NCBI RefSeq assembly: GCF_902506435.1
Contig: NZ_LR733215.1
Location: forward strand, 2,377,145-2,423,884
Source of the DNA: Nocardioides sp. AX2bis
Lineage (GTDB): Bacteria > Actinomycetota > Actinomycetes > Propionibacteriales > Nocardioidaceae
Length of the DNA stretch: 46,740 nt
Reading direction: 5' to 3'
The notes under the pieces were generated by a model that saw nothing but the letters and a program-made list of their open reading frames with translations, searched no databases and had not been told where the DNA came from. Shown here piece after piece: positions 9,516 to 18,133 of this stretch (its first letter is position 1; each line of letters starts with the position of its first letter). The translations under genes and the position numbers were made by a program.

Positions 9516-9544
9516 ATCATAAGCCAGTTACCTTTCGGTAACAA
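9516..9544 (-). promoter_or_regulatory. Promoter with palindromic operator for the 9409-6022 operon
   Basis: On the minus strand TTGTTA (9539-9544) and TATGAT (9516-9521) are separated by exactly 17 bases. The palindrome GTTACC-N4-GGTAAC (9527-9542) overlaps the -35 box and spacer, where a TetR-type repressor would block polymerase. The predicted leader is about 100 bases. The regulator is not identified. Confidence 0.65.
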
Positions 9545-9644
9545 AGGGACGAACGTCCCGTGTCCGAGACTCCGCGAGTGGCGACATCCAGGTGAACGGA
9601 CCCTCCACGAGCGCGCTGCCTGGGTGGTCCGGGGCGGGTTGACC

Positions 9645-9650
9645 TAATCT
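9645..9650 (+). promoter_or_regulatory. -10 hexamer TAATCT, leaderless flippase start
   Basis: TAATCT ends seven bases before the GTG at 9658. There is no ribosome binding site and no obvious -35 box. Confidence 0.5.
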
Positions 9651-9657
9651 CGGCCTC

Positions 9658-10932
9658 GTGACCGCGACCCCCCAGGCGACCCCCCAGGCGCCCGCGCGAA
9701 GCCTCGGCACCCGCCTGCGCGACGCCACCCGCGACGGCGGCGCGATCGCCGCGGCGATCGTGATGATGAATGTCGCGACGTACTCCTTCCAGATGGTCGC
9801 GGCCCGCGTCCTGGGCCCCGAGCAGTACGGCGGGGTGTCGGCGCTGATGGCGCTCTTCCTGGTCGTGGCCGTGGTGCAGCTCGGCCTGCAGGCCACCGCG
9901 GCGCGCCGGATCGCTGCCGACCCCGACGACGTGGAGCAGATCGAGCGGGTGATGCTGACGGTCACCTACCGCGCCGGGTGGCTGGTCGGCGGCGTCCTGC
10001 TGCTGCTCGCCCCCGTGGTGTGGCAGGTCCTCCGGCTCGACAGCATCGTCCCCGCGCTGCTGCTCGCCGCAGGCGCCGTGCCGCTCACGATCATGGGCGG
10101 CCAGGCCGGCGTCCTCCAGGGCGAGCGCCGCTGGGTGCCGCTGGCCCTGGTCTACCTCTCCCTCGGCGTCCCGCGGCTCGTGCTCGGCACCGTCGCGATC
10201 CTGATCCGTCCCACCGAGGGCGCGGCCATGGCCGGGGTCGCGGCGGCGATGCTGGTCCCGGTCGCCGTGGGCTGGTGGGCCCTGCGCGGCACCCGCAGCC
10301 CGGGCGCCGACAACGACCACAACCGGATCCGCCCGACGGTGCGCGAGGCCGTGTCGGGCTCCCTGGCGCTGATGGCGTTCTTCGTCCTGTCCAACGTCGA
10401 CATCGTGATCGCGCGCAACGTGCTGCCGGCCCAGGAGGCCGGGCTGTACGCCGGCGGGCTGATCCTGACCAAGGCCGTGCTGTTCCTGCCGCAGTTCGTG
10501 GTCGTGGTCGCGTTCCCCGCGATGTCGACGGTGGCCGAGCGGCGGCGAGCGCTGCTGCGGAGCCTCACGGCGGGTGCGGTGCTCGGCGGCGGGTGCGTGG
10601 TCGGCGCGCTCGTCCTGGCCGACCTCGCCACGTTCTTCGTCGGCGGGTCCGAGTACGCCGGGGTCAGCGGCCGGCTGTGGGCCTTCGCGACCGTCGGCAC
10701 GCTGCTGGCGCTCCTGCAGCTGCTCGTCTACTCCGTGCTGGCGCGCCAGGGCACCGCCTCGACGTACCTGACCTGGGGGGCCGCGGTGGTGCTGGTCGGC
10801 ATCGCGCTGCTGCAGGACACCGTGAACGGGCTGCTGCTCACCGTCGCGGGCGTCGACGCCGTCCTGCTCGTCGTGCTGCTCGCGATGAGCCTGCGGCACA
10901 TGAAGCACGACCAGGCGCCGGTCGCGGACTGA
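9658..10932 (+). CDS. Oligosaccharide/polysaccharide flippase (Wzx/MATE-like)
   Basis: 424 residues, GTG start. About 12 membrane helices begin near residue 30. The first helical region with AARVLGPEQYGGVSALMALFLV (split here as AARVLGPEQYGG then VSALMALFLV) has the usual look of Polysacc_synt/MVF-type exporters, in which a lipid-linked glycan is flipped to the outer leaflet. No glycosyltransferase gene stands beside it, so the cargo is unknown. It converges on polA with only 21 bases between the two stop codons. Confidence 0.8.
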   Translation: MTATPQATPQAPARSLGTRLRDATRDGGAIAAAIVMMNVATYSFQMVAARVLGPEQYGGVSALMALFLVVAVVQLGLQATAARRIAADPDDVEQIERVMLTVTYRAGWLVGGVLLLLAPVVWQVLRLDSIVPALLLAAGAVPLTIMGGQAGVLQGERRWVPLALVYLSLGVPRLVLGTVAILIRPTEGAAMAGVAAAMLVPVAVGWWALRGTRSPGADNDHNRIRPTVREAVSGSLALMAFFVLSNVDIVIARNVLPAQEAGLYAGGLILTKAVLFLPQFVVVVAFPAMSTVAERRRALLRSLTAGAVLGGGCVVGALVLADLATFFVGGSEYAGVSGRLWAFATVGTLLALLQLLVYSVLARQGTASTYLTWGAAVVLVGIALLQDTVNGLLLTVAGVDAVLLVVLLAMSLRHMKHDQAPVAD

Positions 10933-10944
10933 CGGGCCGCGACC
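10920..10944. terminator. Hairpin at the flippase/polA convergent junction
   Basis: 8-bp perfect stem (10920-10927 with 10937-10944) with a 9-base loop spanning the flippase stop codon; possibly bidirectional. Confidence 0.4.
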
Positions 10945-10953
10945 GGGTCGTGG

Positions 10954-13641
10954 CTAGTGCGCGGCCTCGTGCCAGCTGCGGCCGGTGCCGACGGAGACGT
11001 CGAGGGGGACGGTCAGGTCCGCGGCGCCACCCATCTCACGACGGACCAGGGCGTCCAGCTCGTCCGCCTCGCCGGGGGCGACCTCGAAGACGAGCTCGTC
11101 GTGGACCTGCAGCAGCATCCGCGAGGAGAGCTCCGCCTCGCGCAGCGCCACGTCGACCCGCAGCATCGCCAGCTTGATCAGGTCGGCCGCCGAGCCCTGG
11201 ATCGGGGCGTTCAACGCCATCCGCTCGGCCATCTCCCGGCGCTGGCGGTTGTCGCTGGTCAGGTCGGGCAGGTACCGGCGACGACCCCAGATGGTCTCGG
11301 TGAACCCGGTCCGGCGGGCCTCCTCGACGACACCGCCGAGGTAGTCGCGGATCCCTCCGAAGGTCTCGAAGTACTCGTCCATCAGCTCGCGCGCCTCGCC
11401 GGGGTCGATCGAGAGCTGCTGGCCCAGGCCGTAGGCGGACAGCCCGTAGGCGAGGCCGTAGTTCATCGCCTTGATCTTGGCCCGCATCTCGGAGGTCACC
11501 GCGTCCGCGTCGGTGTCGAAGACGCGGGCCGCCGTGATCGAGTGGAAGTCGCGGCCGGAGCGGAACGCCTCGATCAGCAGCGCGTCCTCGGAGAGGTGCG
11601 CCATGATCCGCATCTCGATCTGGCTGTAGTCGGCGGTGAGCAGCGACTCGTACCCCGGACCCACCACGAAGCCCTCCCGGATCCGGCGGCCCTCCTCGGT
11701 GCGGACCGGGATGTTCTGCAGGTTGGGGTCCGTGCTCGACAACCGCCCGGTGGCGGCGATGGTCTGGTTGAAGGTGGTGTGGATGCGACCGTCGGGCGCG
11801 ACGGTCTTGAGCAGGCCCTCGATGGTCTGGCGCAGCCGGATCACGTCGCGGTGCCGCAGCAGGTGCAGCAGGAACGGGTGCTCGGTCTTCACGTAGAGCT
11901 GCTGGAGCGCGTCGGCGTCGGTGGTGTAGCCGGTCTTCGTGCGCTTGGTCTTGGGCATCGCCAGCTCGTCGAAGAGGACCACCTGCAGCTGCTTGGGCGA
12001 GCCGAGGTTGATCTCCTTGCCGATCACGGCGTACGCCTCCTCGGCCGCCTGCGTGACCTCGGCGCCGAAGTGGGACTCGAGCGACTCGAGGTGCTCGGCG
12101 TCGACGGCGATCCCGGTCTGCTCGAGACCCGCGAGCAGGTCGACCAGCGGCAGCTCGACGTCGGCGAGCAGCTCCGTGCCGCCGTGCTCCTCCACGGCCG
12201 CGTCGAGCGCCTCGGCGAGGTCGAGGACGGCGCGTGCGTGCAGCATCGCGGTCTGCGCGACCTCCTGGTCCTCGTCGAAGAGCATCCCCTGGTCGCCCGC
12301 GTCCTCCCCCTTGAGCTCGCGCCGCAGGTAGCGCAGCGTCAGGTCGGCGAGGTCGTAGGAGCGCTGGTCGGGGCGCACGACGTAGGCGGCGAGCGCGGTG
12401 TCGCTCTGCAGCCCGCGCAGGGTCCAGCCCTGCGCGGCCAGCGCCAGGCCCGGACCCTTGGCGTCGTGGAGGACCTTGGGCCGCTCGGGGTCGGCGAGCC
12501 AGCCGGCCAGCGCGGCGTCGTCCTCGGGGGTGAGGGTCTCGGTGGAGACGTACGCCGCGCGGCCCGTGCCGCTCGCGAGCGCGAGCGCGTCGACGCGGCC
12601 GGTGCCGGCGCCCCACGCGCCCCGCACGTGCACCCCGACGGTGCCCGTCGGCAGGTCCGCGAGCCAGGACGCGACCTCGCCGCCCCCCAGCACGTGGCCG
12701 TCGAGGTCGAAGCCGCTGCCGTCGACGTCCTCCTCGGACTCGAGGGTCTCGAAGAGCCGGTCGCGCAGCACCCGGAACTCCAGGCCGTCGAAGAGGGTGT
12801 GCACCTCCTGGCGGTCCCACGGGCGCAGCGCGAGGTCGCCCGGGGCCGCGGTCAGCTCCAGGTCGCGGACCAGGGCGTTCAGGCGGCGGTTGCGGAGCAC
12901 GTCGTCGAGGTGCTCGCGCAGCGACTCCCCCTTCTTGCCGGTGATCTTGTCGGCATGGGTGATCACGTTGTCGAGGCCGTCGTAGGTCGCCAGCCACCGG
13001 GCGGCGAAGCCGGGACCGACCCCGGGGACGCCGGGCAGGTTGTCGGAGGTCTCCCCCACGATCGCGGCCAGCTCGGGGTAGCGCTCGGGGCGCACGCCGT
13101 ACTTCGCCTCGACCGCGTCAGGCGTCATCCGCGCCAGGTCGGAGACGCCGCGCATCGGGTAGAGCACCGTGGAGCGCTCCGTCACCAGCTGCAGGGCGTC
13201 GCGGTCGCCGGTGAGGATCAGCACCTCCATGTCGTCCTCGGCCAGCGCCTGCGTGGTGAGCGTCGCGATGATGTCGTCGGCCTCGTACCCGGGCTTCTTC
13301 ACGTACGGGATCCGCAGTGCGTCGAGGACCTCCTCGATCAGCGGCAGCTGGCTGCTGAACTCGTCGGGCGTCTTGTTGCGCCCGGCCTTGTACTCGGCGT
13401 ACTCCGCCATCCGGAAGGTCTGCCGCGAGACGTCGAAGGCGACCCCGACGTGGGTGGGCTGCTCGTCGCGGAGCACGTTGATCAGCATCGAGGTGAAGCC
13501 GTAGACCGCGTTCGTGGTCTGCCCGGTGGTCGTGGAGAAGTTCTCCACCGGCAGCGCGAAGAACGCGCGGTAGGCCAGGGAGTGCCCGTCGAGGAGCAGC
13601 AGTCGGGGACGTGGGGGGATCACGGAAGCAGCCTCGGGCAC
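10954..13641 (-). CDS. polA: DNA polymerase I
   Basis: 895 residues from the GTG at 13641, chosen because TAGAGT lies seven bases upstream; a GTG at 13671 would add ten residues. Order of domains: 5'-3' exonuclease (LLLDGHSLAYRAFFALP, then TGDRDALQLV and a VPGVPGVGP-like helical clamp), an exonuclease-fold middle domain, and the polymerase domain. Polymerase motif A DYSQIEMRIMAHL is near residue 670, motif B (RAKIKAMNYGLAYGLS) near 725 and motif C VHDELVFE near 845. The middle domain lacks the DxE pair and other 3'-5' exonuclease residues, so proofreading should be absent, as in other actinobacterial PolA. It acts in Okazaki fragment maturation and excision repair. Confidence 0.97.
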   Translation of the reverse strand: MPEAASVIPPRPRLLLLDGHSLAYRAFFALPVENFSTTTGQTTNAVYGFTSMLINVLRDEQPTHVGVAFDVSRQTFRMAEYAEYKAGRNKTPDEFSSQLPLIEEVLDALRIPYVKKPGYEADDIIATLTTQALAEDDMEVLILTGDRDALQLVTERSTVLYPMRGVSDLARMTPDAVEAKYGVRPERYPELAAIVGETSDNLPGVPGVGPGFAARWLATYDGLDNVITHADKITGKKGESLREHLDDVLRNRRLNALVRDLELTAAPGDLALRPWDRQEVHTLFDGLEFRVLRDRLFETLESEEDVDGSGFDLDGHVLGGGEVASWLADLPTGTVGVHVRGAWGAGTGRVDALALASGTGRAAYVSTETLTPEDDAALAGWLADPERPKVLHDAKGPGLALAAQGWTLRGLQSDTALAAYVVRPDQRSYDLADLTLRYLRRELKGEDAGDQGMLFDEDQEVAQTAMLHARAVLDLAEALDAAVEEHGGTELLADVELPLVDLLAGLEQTGIAVDAEHLESLESHFGAEVTQAAEEAYAVIGKEINLGSPKQLQVVLFDELAMPKTKRTKTGYTTDADALQQLYVKTEHPFLLHLLRHRDVIRLRQTIEGLLKTVAPDGRIHTTFNQTIAATGRLSSTDPNLQNIPVRTEEGRRIREGFVVGPGYESLLTADYSQIEMRIMAHLSEDALLIEAFRSGRDFHSITAARVFDTDADAVTSEMRAKIKAMNYGLAYGLSAYGLGQQLSIDPGEARELMDEYFETFGGIRDYLGGVVEEARRTGFTETIWGRRRYLPDLTSDNRQRREMAERMALNAPIQGSAADLIKLAMLRVDVALREAELSSRMLLQVHDELVFEVAPGEADELDALVRREMGGAADLTVPLDVSVGTGRSWHEAAH

Positions 13642-13648
13642 GGTCGCG

Positions 13649-13654
13649 ACTCTA
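13649..13654 (-). promoter_or_regulatory. -10 hexamer TAGAGT of polA
   Basis: TAGAGT on the minus strand, seven bases before the GTG at 13641 and no Shine-Dalgarno sequence. It decides the polA start in favour of a leaderless mRNA. Confidence 0.5.
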
Positions 13655-13697
13655 ACCGCCGCCGGCGACACCGTCGCGGTGGGTGATGATGACCGGC

Positions 13698-14135
13698 ATG
13701 AGCCACGACGACGACGCGACGCCCGACCTCGACGCCTTCCTCGCCGCGATGCCGGCCGGCGCGCTGAACGAGAAGATGGGCGTCGAGATCACCGAGGTCG
13801 GCCCCGAGCGGGTCGTGGCCACGATGCCTGTGGAGGGCAACACCCAGCCGTACGGCCTGCTGCACGGCGGGGCGTCGGTCGTGCTGGCCGAGACCCTCGG
13901 CTCGGTGGGGGCGGCCCTGCACGCGTGGCCGGACAAGGTCGCCGTCGGCGTCGACATCAACGCCACGCACCACCGCGCGGCGCGTGCCGGCACCGTCACC
14001 GGGGTCGCCACCCCGGTCCACCTCGGCCGCTCGATGGCGAGCTTCGAGGTCGTCGTCAGCGACGAGCAGGGCCGGCGCGTGTGCACCTCGCGGATCACCT
14101 GCGCCCTGATCGACGCTCCGCCCGCAGCCCGCTGA
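13698..14135 (+). CDS. PaaI-type hotdog thioesterase
   Basis: 145 residues from the ATG at 13698 (MSHDDDATPD). In-frame starts at 13683, 13686 and 13689 would add up to five residues. The hotdog pattern is clear: NTQPYGLLHGGASVVLAETLGSVGA carries the HGG turn and the downstream acidic catalytic residue in the central helix (given here as two parts, NTQPYGLLHGGA and SVVLAETLGSVGA), followed by VGVDINATHHRAA. Relatives hydrolyse aromatic or other acyl-CoA thioesters. The exact substrate is unknown. It diverges from polA and converges on the GNAT gene with a 3-base gap. Confidence 0.88.
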   Translation: MSHDDDATPDLDAFLAAMPAGALNEKMGVEITEVGPERVVATMPVEGNTQPYGLLHGGASVVLAETLGSVGAALHAWPDKVAVGVDINATHHRAARAGTVTGVATPVHLGRSMASFEVVVSDEQGRRVCTSRITCALIDAPPAAR

Positions 14136-14138
14136 CCG

Positions 14139-14744
14139 TCAGCCGGTCGGCTCCTGACCCTCGGACGAGGGCCGCTGCTCCTGGGCGCGGCGCAGGGAGC
14201 GGCGTGCGGCCAGGACGCTGCCGATCGAGCGGGCCCCGGTGGCGGGGTCGGTCCGCGGGCCCCCGACCTGGGCGCGCACCATCGCCGTCGAGGCGGTCCG
14301 GTAGGTCGCGCGCTGGCTGAACCCCAGCCGGGCCATGAACCGGTTGGCCTCCCGGGACCCGGCCTCCGCGGCGGTCGCGACGTGACCGGCGTCGTGCTCC
14401 TCGGCGAAGACCACCGCCGCCTCCATCAGCGCCCGGCCCACCCCGTGGCGCCGCAGGCGCGGCAGCACCGTCGGGACCAGGACCTGGACCACCGGGTCGA
14501 GGTCCACCGGCGACAGCGTGGTCAGCCTCAGCAGCACCGCACCGGCCGGCTCGCCGGCGTGCTCGGCCACCAGGACCCGCTCCCCCTCGAGCTGCTCGGC
14601 CCGGGCCAGGACCGCGGCCACGTCGCGCAACCGGTCGGCGTCCTCGCCCCGGCGCATCGAGGCGTGCCAGACCTCGGCGAGGAACGCGGCGTCGTCGGGG
14701 GTCGCGTCACGCAGCACCACCGCGCTGCGGGGCGTGCGGGCCAC
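14139..14744 (-). CDS. GNAT family N-acetyltransferase
   Basis: 201 residues from the GTG at 14744. AGGAGGA (14751-14757) fits this start with a 6-base spacer; a GTG at 14750 would touch the box. The fold shows RDATPDDAAFLAEVW at the start, then VLVAEHAGEPAGAVLL, and the acetyl-CoA loop in PRLRRHGVGRALMEAAV (R/Q-x-x-G-x-G/A), followed by SREANRFMARLGFS, the usual GNAT beta6-alpha4 end. The C-terminal 40 residues are a basic Arg/Gln-rich tail. The acceptor is not predictable. Confidence 0.87.
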   Translation of the reverse strand: MARTPRSAVVLRDATPDDAAFLAEVWHASMRRGEDADRLRDVAAVLARAEQLEGERVLVAEHAGEPAGAVLLRLTTLSPVDLDPVVQVLVPTVLPRLRRHGVGRALMEAAVVFAEEHDAGHVATAAEAGSREANRFMARLGFSQRATYRTASTAMVRAQVGGPRTDPATGARSIGSVLAARRSLRRAQEQRPSSEGQEPTG

Positions 14745-14802
14745 GGCCACTCCTCCTCGGGTCCACGGACGGCGGTCCGGGGTCGGACGGCCGGGCGCAG
14801 AC

Positions 14803-14822
14803 TACGCTCGGCGCGCGCCGAG
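14803..14822 (+). promoter_or_regulatory. Putative -10 and 16-bp perfect palindrome before the DUF554 gene
   Basis: TACGCT (14803-14808) overlaps the start of the perfect palindrome CTCGGCGC/GCGCCGAG (14807-14822), which would cover the transcription start. With no loop it is better suited as a protein site than as a hairpin. Confidence 0.35.
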
Positions 14823-14860
14823 CGGTCACCGAGAGCACATCTCGAGCAAGGAGAAGGACC

Positions 14861-15604
14861 ATGGTCCCGGGTCTGGGAACCCTCGTGAACGTCGTCACGG
14901 TCCTGGTCGGGGCGGGGCTCGGCCGCCTGATGGGAGACCGGCTGCCCACCCGTACGCGGGACCTGGTCACCGACGCGCTCGGCCTGGTCACCCTGCTGAT
15001 CGCGGGCACGTCGGCCGTCGCGGTCCTCGACCCCGCCCTCGCCGACCGGGTCGGCGACAGCGCTCCGATGCTCATCGTCCTCGGCGCGGTCGTGGGCGGC
15101 GGCATCATCGGCTCCGCGCTGCGGCTCGAGCTGCGCCTCGAGCAGCTCGGCGGCTGGCTGCAGCGGCGGCTGACCCGCCGCGCCTCGGCCGACCGAGAGC
15201 GGTTCGTCGAGGGGTTCGTGGTGGCCTCGCTGCTGTTCTGCACCGGCCCGCTGACGATCCTCGGCTCGCTCAACGACGGTCTGGGCAACGGCGCCGAGCA
15301 GCTCTACCTCAAGGCGGTGCTCGACGGGTTCGCCGCGATGGCCTTCGCGGCCTCCTTCGGCTGGGGCGTCGCGGCCAGCGCCGTGACCGTCGTGGTGGTC
15401 CAGGGCGGGCTGACCCTGCTGGGGGTCCTGCTCGGCGACGTGCTCCCGGCGGCCGAGCTGGCTGCCACGACCGCGGTCGGCGGCCTCGTCCTGGTCGGGG
15501 TCGCCCTGCGGCTGCTGCGGATCCGGGAGGTGGCGGTGGCCGACCTGCTGCCCGCCCTGCTGCTCGCCCCCCTGCTGGTCACCGTGGTGGGCTCACTGCG
15601 ATGA
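14861..15604 (+). CDS. DUF554 family integral membrane protein
   Basis: 247 residues. The start GLGTLVNVVTVLVGAGLGRL, the Gly-rich helices LIVLGAVVGGGIIGSALRLE and SLLFCTGPLTILGSLNDGL (with the conserved GPxxILGSLxDGL-type segment) identify DUF554, a multi-helix membrane family without a settled function. About seven hydrophobic helices are visible. AAGGAGAAGG lies a few bases before the ATG. Confidence 0.88.
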   Translation: MVPGLGTLVNVVTVLVGAGLGRLMGDRLPTRTRDLVTDALGLVTLLIAGTSAVAVLDPALADRVGDSAPMLIVLGAVVGGGIIGSALRLELRLEQLGGWLQRRLTRRASADRERFVEGFVVASLLFCTGPLTILGSLNDGLGNGAEQLYLKAVLDGFAAMAFAASFGWGVAASAVTVVVVQGGLTLLGVLLGDVLPAAELAATTAVGGLVLVGVALRLLRIREVAVADLLPALLLAPLLVTVVGSLR

Positions 15605-15634
15605 GCGCGCTCGTCCTCGCGCCTGCGTGAGGAC

Positions 15635-15668
15635 GGTCACGACACGGGACTGTGGCCTTCTCGTGACC
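15635..15668 (+). terminator. Hairpin after the DUF554 gene
   Basis: 8-bp perfect arms ggtcacga (15635-15642) and tcgtgacc (15661-15668), 18-base loop. Weak as a terminator but the only candidate between DUF554 and livH. Confidence 0.3.
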
Positions 15669-15745
15669 TCCGACCCGCGACTGCCACACCCCGGAGGACG
15701 TACGCTCCGTGACGCCTCGCCGACGTGCGCGACCCGCTCGGGGGC

Positions 15746-15751
15746 TACGAT
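15746..15751 (+). promoter_or_regulatory. Possible -10 of the livHMGF operon
   Basis: TACGAT, 35 bases before the livH ATG. No convincing -35 box is seen. Confidence 0.3.
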
Positions 15752-15786
15752 CCGGCGACCACCCCGCCGCCTGTGACAGGAGACAC

Positions 15787-17133
15787 ATGCCTCACGGCCC
15801 CGCCTCGCCGCGGCCCGCGCCCGACCTCCGGGCCGGTCCACGCGCCGCTGCTCTGCTGCTGACCCTCGTCACCGGGGTGCTGCTCGCCCTGCTCTCCGTG
15901 GCGACGCCCGCCTCGGCCTCCGGGGACGGCGGTGAGGAGGAGAACAGCAACACCGTCTCGGGCACGCTCACCAACACCGCCACCGACGGCAGCCCCGTGC
16001 CCGGCGTCGAGATGATCGTGCGCGACGCCGCCGGCGAGGAGTTCTCCGACACCACGGCCGAGGACGGCACCTGGTCCATCGAGGTCCCCGGTGAAGGTGG
16101 CCTGGTCGAGATCGAGCTGGTCATCGACAGCCTGCCCGAGGGCGTCGAGCTCCGCCAGGAGGACAACGTCCGCGAGCTCAACCTGCTCCCCGGCCAGAGC
16201 CTGCCGGTGCTGTTCGCGATCGGCCCGGACAACCGGGACGTCGAGACGGCCTGGGACCGCGTGCCCGGCCTGATCTACAGCGGTCTGCTGTTCGGCCTGA
16301 TCATGGCGCCCGCGGCGCTGGGCCTCTCGATGGTCTTCGGCACCACCGGCCTGACCAACTTCGCCCACGGCGAGCTGGTCACCTTCGGGGCGCTGATCAC
16401 CTACCTGTCCAACACCGTGCTGGGGATGCCGTTCGTGCTCGCGGCCGTGGTCGCGGTGGTCGTCGGCATGGCCTTCGGCTGGGCGCAGGACGCCGGGCTC
16501 TGGCGCCCGCTGCGTCGACGCGGCACCGGCCTGATCGCGATGATGATCGTCTCGATCGGCCTGCAGTTCTTCCTGCGCAACATGTACCAGTACTTCACCA
16601 AGGGCCGGCTGCTCAGCTACGACGAGTACCTCACCCCGGCCGGGCGTGACGTCGGCGGCCTCTTCGTCTTCACCAGCCGCGACCTGGTCATCGCCGTCAC
16701 CAGCATCGTGGTCCTCGCGGCCGTGCTGCTCGCGCTGTCGCGGACCCGGCTCGGCCGCGCCACCCGGGCCGTGTCGGACAACCCCGCGCTGGCCTCGGCC
16801 ACGGGCATCGACGTCGACCGGGTCATCTCGGTCGTCTGGATCCTCGGCAGCGGACTGGCCGCCCTGGCCGGTGTCTTCCTGGGCTTCCAGCTCGGGGTCA
16901 CCTTCCAGATCGGCCAGCTCATCCTGCTGCTGCTCTTCGCCGCCGTCACCGTCGGCGGGCTCGGCTCGGTGTGGGGCGCGGTGATCGGTGCGCTGCTCAT
17001 CGGCGTCCTGATCGACCTCTCCACCCTGGTGGTGCCGGCGGACCTGAAGAACGCCGGCGCCCTCCTGCTGCTCATCGTCATCCTCCTGGTCCGTCCCCAA
17101 GGCCTGCTCGGCCGCCGGGAACGGGTCGGTTGA
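15787..17133 (+). CDS. livH: Branched-chain amino acid ABC permease LivH with extra extracytoplasmic domain
   Basis: 448 residues from the ATG at 15787 (AGGAG five bases upstream). Residues about 20-42 are a hydrophobic leader. Residues about 52-150 form a beta-sandwich-like domain (SGTLTNTATDGSPVPGVEM, then TTAEDGTWSIEVPG) of the carboxypeptidase-regulatory/Ig-like kind. From about residue 160 comes the usual LivH permease with eight or so helices, including TGLTNFAHGELVTFGALITY and the cytoplasmic loop SDNPALASATGIDVDRVI that contacts the ATPases. Ordinary LivH is about 290-300 residues, so the first 150 are an addition. First gene of livHMGF. Confidence 0.9.
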   Translation: MPHGPASPRPAPDLRAGPRAAALLLTLVTGVLLALLSVATPASASGDGGEEENSNTVSGTLTNTATDGSPVPGVEMIVRDAAGEEFSDTTAEDGTWSIEVPGEGGLVEIELVIDSLPEGVELRQEDNVRELNLLPGQSLPVLFAIGPDNRDVETAWDRVPGLIYSGLLFGLIMAPAALGLSMVFGTTGLTNFAHGELVTFGALITYLSNTVLGMPFVLAAVVAVVVGMAFGWAQDAGLWRPLRRRGTGLIAMMIVSIGLQFFLRNMYQYFTKGRLLSYDEYLTPAGRDVGGLFVFTSRDLVIAVTSIVVLAAVLLALSRTRLGRATRAVSDNPALASATGIDVDRVISVVWILGSGLAALAGVFLGFQLGVTFQIGQLILLLLFAAVTVGGLGSVWGAVIGALLIGVLIDLSTLVVPADLKNAGALLLLIVILLVRPQGLLGRRERVG

Positions 17134-17152
17134 GGCCGGAGAGGACAACGAC

Positions 17153-18133
17153 ATGGACCTGATCACCAGCCCCCTCTACGACGCCTTCACCCCGACGGCG
17201 ATCTCCTTCGTCCTGGCCGCCATCGGCCTGAACATCCACTTCGGCTACGCCGGCCTGCTCAACTTCGGCCAGGCCGCGTTCGCCGCGGTCGGCGCCTACG
17301 GCATGGGCGTGGCCATCGCCTCGTTCAACCTGCCCCTGGTCGTCGCGATCCTGGTCGGCCTGGTCGCCGCGGTGCTGCTCGCCCTGGTCATGGGCGTGCC
17401 CACGCTGCGCCTGCGGGCCGACTACCTGGCCATCGTCACGATCGCGGTGGCCGAGATCCTGCGCCTGGTCTTCTCGACCACGTTCAAGGAGTACTTCCGC
17501 GCCCGTGACGGCGTGAGCGGCTTCACCGGCAGCTTCCGCAGCCTGAACCCGCTGCCGGACTCGATGGACACGTTCTTGAACTTCAGCCGCAACGACCTGT
17601 GGGTGATGCTCGTCGGCTGGCCGCTGGTCGGGCTGATCCTGCTCTTCGTGTGGGCGATCATGCGCTCGCCCTGGGGCCGGGTGGTGAAGTCGATCCGCGA
17701 GGACGAGGACGCCGTACGCTCGCTGGGCAAGAACGTCTACAGCTACAAGATGCAGGCCCTGATCCTGGGTGGTGTCATCGGCGCGGTCGGCGGGTTCGTC
17801 GGCGCGCAGGGACTGGCCTCGGTGCAGCCCGACTCGTACAACCTCGACTTCACCTTCATCGCCTTCACCATGCTGATCCTCGGCGGCGCCGCGCGCGTGA
17901 TGTCGCCGGTGGCCGGCGCGGTGATCTTCTGGGCGCTGCTGTCCTTCCTCGGGGAGCTGCTCACCAAGCTCTCCAGCGGGGACAACCCGATCATCCCGCC
18001 CGAGTTCATGACGCCCGACCAGGTCGGCAACATCCGCTTCGCGTTCGTGGGCCTGGCCCTGATGCTGCTGATGATCTTCCGTCCGCAAGGCCTGTTCGGC
18101 GACAAGAAGGAGATCGCGCTCGATGCCCGCTGA
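17153..18133 (+). CDS. livM: Branched-chain amino acid ABC permease LivM
   Basis: 326 residues, 19 bases after livH. LivM hallmarks are NIHFGYAGLLNFGQAAFAAVG (here NIHFGYAGLLNFG and QAAFAAVG), GVPTLRLRADYLAIVTIAVA and the coupling-loop region SIREDEDAVRSLGKNVYSYK. It ends with FRPQGLFGDKKE. About ten helices. It pairs with LivH to form the membrane channel for branched-chain amino acids or a related small ligand. Its last 11 bases overlap livG. Confidence 0.93.
   Translation: MDLITSPLYDAFTPTAISFVLAAIGLNIHFGYAGLLNFGQAAFAAVGAYGMGVAIASFNLPLVVAILVGLVAAVLLALVMGVPTLRLRADYLAIVTIAVAEILRLVFSTTFKEYFRARDGVSGFTGSFRSLNPLPDSMDTFLNFSRNDLWVMLVGWPLVGLILLFVWAIMRSPWGRVVKSIREDEDAVRSLGKNVYSYKMQALILGGVIGAVGGFVGAQGLASVQPDSYNLDFTFIAFTMLILGGAARVMSPVAGAVIFWALLSFLGELLTKLSSGDNPIIPPEFMTPDQVGNIRFAFVGLALMLLMIFRPQGLFGDKKEIALDAR

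Noticed and set aside
10957..13686. 909-codon open frame antisense to polA
   Set aside because: Shadow of polA codons on the other strand; composition biased, no start signal, no motif.
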